7,485 bases of DNA from an uncultured Bacteroidales bacterium (GTDB taxonomy: Bacteria > Bacteroidota > Bacteroidia > Bacteroidales > Muribaculaceae): NCBI GenBank assembly GCA_900554845.1, contig USIY01000099.1, positions 1 through 7,485 of the forward strand, read 5' to 3'. Numbering within the stretch: the stretch's first letter is position 1; every line of letters begins with the position of its first letter. The position numbers were made by a program, and so were the translations under genes. Positions 6,529 through 7,485 of this stretch are shown piece after piece. Below the pieces are notes generated by a model. The model saw nothing but the letters and a program-made list of their open reading frames with translations, searched no databases and was not told the DNA's origin.

Positions 6529-7485
6529 ATGAAGTTAGTTTTCATGATTAATAAGGTTTTTTTGTTGTTAGCTTTAGCAGGTATGTTAGGTTGCGTTCCG
6601 GCATTGGGAGGAATCCTCGTGTCGGAACCAGGCAACCTGCGGGGAAGCAGTTATACAAATCCTATCATTCACGCGGACTACAGCGATCCCGACGCAGTGG
6701 CGTCGCCGGACGGGAAGACATTCTGGATGACGGCTTCGAGTTTTCAGGATTCTCCCGGTCTTCCTATATTGAAATCCACGGATCTGGTGAACTGGGAGTT
6801 GGTGAATTATGCCATCGACCGGGTTCCTCCCTATGAAGCGTACAAAGGATCTCCGAAACACGGCCATGGAGTATGGGCGCCCAGCATAAAATATCATGAC
6901 GGTGAGTATTACATCTACTGGGGCGACCCTGACTATGGGGTGTTCATGATAAAGACACAGGATCCCTCAGGCGACTGGTCCGAACCGGTGCTGGTCAGGG
7001 AGGCAAAAGGAATGATCGATCCGACGCCTTTCTGGGACGAGGACGGTAAGGCATATCTCGCGAACGGATGGGCTGCTTCCCGCGCAGGATTCAACAGCGT
7101 CATAACAGTCAGCGAGATGTCACCTGACGGAACAAAGACAATTGGCGCTCCGAAAATAGTTTTCGACGGCAATGACGGAGTTAACCATACCATAGAGGGA
7201 CCAAAGATGTACAAGCGTGACGGCTATTATTACATTTTTTCTCCCGCCGGAGGTGTGGTGAACGGTTGGCAACTGGTGATGCGCAGCCGGAACGTTTACG
7301 GCCCTTATGAAAGCAAGATCGTGATGGCCCAGGGCGATACCGACATCAATGGTCCTCACCAAGGGGCATGGATCGAAACTCCGGAAGCCGGCGACAGGTT
7401 CCTGCATTTTCAGGACCGTGGCGCCTATGGACGTATAACCCATCTCAATCCCGTGAAATGGGGGGATGGCTGGCCGGTGATAGGC
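6529..7485 (+). CDS. GH43 family glycosidase, 3' end beyond window
   Basis: The first 319 residues of a GH43 five-bladed beta-propeller enzyme, a family that includes alpha-L-arabinofuranosidases, beta-xylosidases and exo-galactanases. The frame is open to the window end with no stop. The catalytic triad is visible: Asp53 in YSDPD (base), Asp164 in GMIDPTPF (pKa modulator) and Glu223 in TIEGPKMY (acid). GVWAPSI (114-120), GWQLVMRS (246-253) and GPHQGAW (275-281, with His277) are further blade motifs. The wording resembles GH43 proteins usually annotated beta-xylosidase with a C-terminal beta-sandwich, which would lie past 7485. The N-terminus is an export signal: hydrophobic residues 10-20, then GMLGC at 18-22, a weak lipobox; a signal peptidase I cut near ALG (25-27) is the alternative. 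ATG 6544 is a second possible start (MINKV...), giving a more usual short n-region. It lies 34 bases after GH97. Confidence 0.87.
   Translation, partial: MKLVFMINKVFLLLALAGMLGCVPALGGILVSEPGNLRGSSYTNPIIHADYSDPDAVASPDGKTFWMTASSFQDSPGLPILKSTDLVNWELVNYAIDRVPPYEAYKGSPKHGHGVWAPSIKYHDGEYYIYWGDPDYGVFMIKTQDPSGDWSEPVLVREAKGMIDPTPFWDEDGKAYLANGWAASRAGFNSVITVSEMSPDGTKTIGAPKIVFDGNDGVNHTIEGPKMYKRDGYYYIFSPAGGVVNGWQLVMRSRNVYGPYESKIVMAQGDTDINGPHQGAWIETPEAGDRFLHFQDRGAYGRITHLNPVKWGDGWPVIG

Noticed and set aside
1..7485. Search for insertion sequences, tRNA, rRNA, CRISPR repeats or phage genes
   Set aside because: No long terminal inverted repeats, regularly spaced repeats, transposase or integrase motifs or RNA-gene-like segments were seen. 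Nearly all of the window is accounted for by the four enzyme genes.

Overview
The window reads as part of a carbohydrate-degradation gene cluster from a member of the Bacteroidota, most likely order Bacteroidales. Four lines of evidence point there: every gene encodes an exported glycan-active enzyme of a family abundant in this group (heparinase II/III-like lyase, DUF1680/GH146, GH97, GH43); the genes lack clear Shine-Dalgarno sequences; the starts follow AT-rich leaders; and a weak match to the Bacteroides-type promoter (TTTG, then TAnnTTTG-like) lies upstream. The coding DNA looks roughly half G+C while the upstream leader is strongly AT-rich. Genus cannot be fixed from the sequence alone.

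Layout: positions 1-293 are AT-rich and hold no convincing gene. They carry a candidate promoter (about 210-239), a short inverted repeat (152-166) and a small tandem repeat directly before the first start codon. Four genes follow, all on the + strand with short gaps: a heparinase II/III-like polysaccharide lyase (294-2597), a GH146/GH127-type beta-L-arabinofuranosidase (2634-4544), a GH97 enzyme (4557-6494) and a GH43 enzyme (6529 to the window end, incomplete at its 3' side). The gaps are about 36, 12 and 34 bases and contain no recognisable terminator, so the four genes are probably one transcript.

How they may work together (inference): all four products have N-terminal export signals and should act in the periplasm or at the cell envelope on an acidic, arabinose-containing plant glycan. 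The lyase would cleave next to a uronic acid, GH146 would release beta-L-arabinofuranose, GH97 would remove an alpha-galactose-, alpha-glucose- or beta-L-arabinopyranose-type residue, and GH43 would remove alpha-L-arabinofuranose, xylose or galactose. Arabinogalactan-protein or branched pectin fits this set best. No SusC/SusD transporter pair, sensor or sigma/anti-sigma regulator is visible, so the window is probably the inside or tail of a larger polysaccharide utilisation locus.

The most notable feature is the GH97 protein. It appears to lack both the nucleophile Asp of retaining GH97 enzymes and the base Glu pair of inverting ones, while keeping the acid and calcium-site glutamates at matching spacing. 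No wholly new system is evident.
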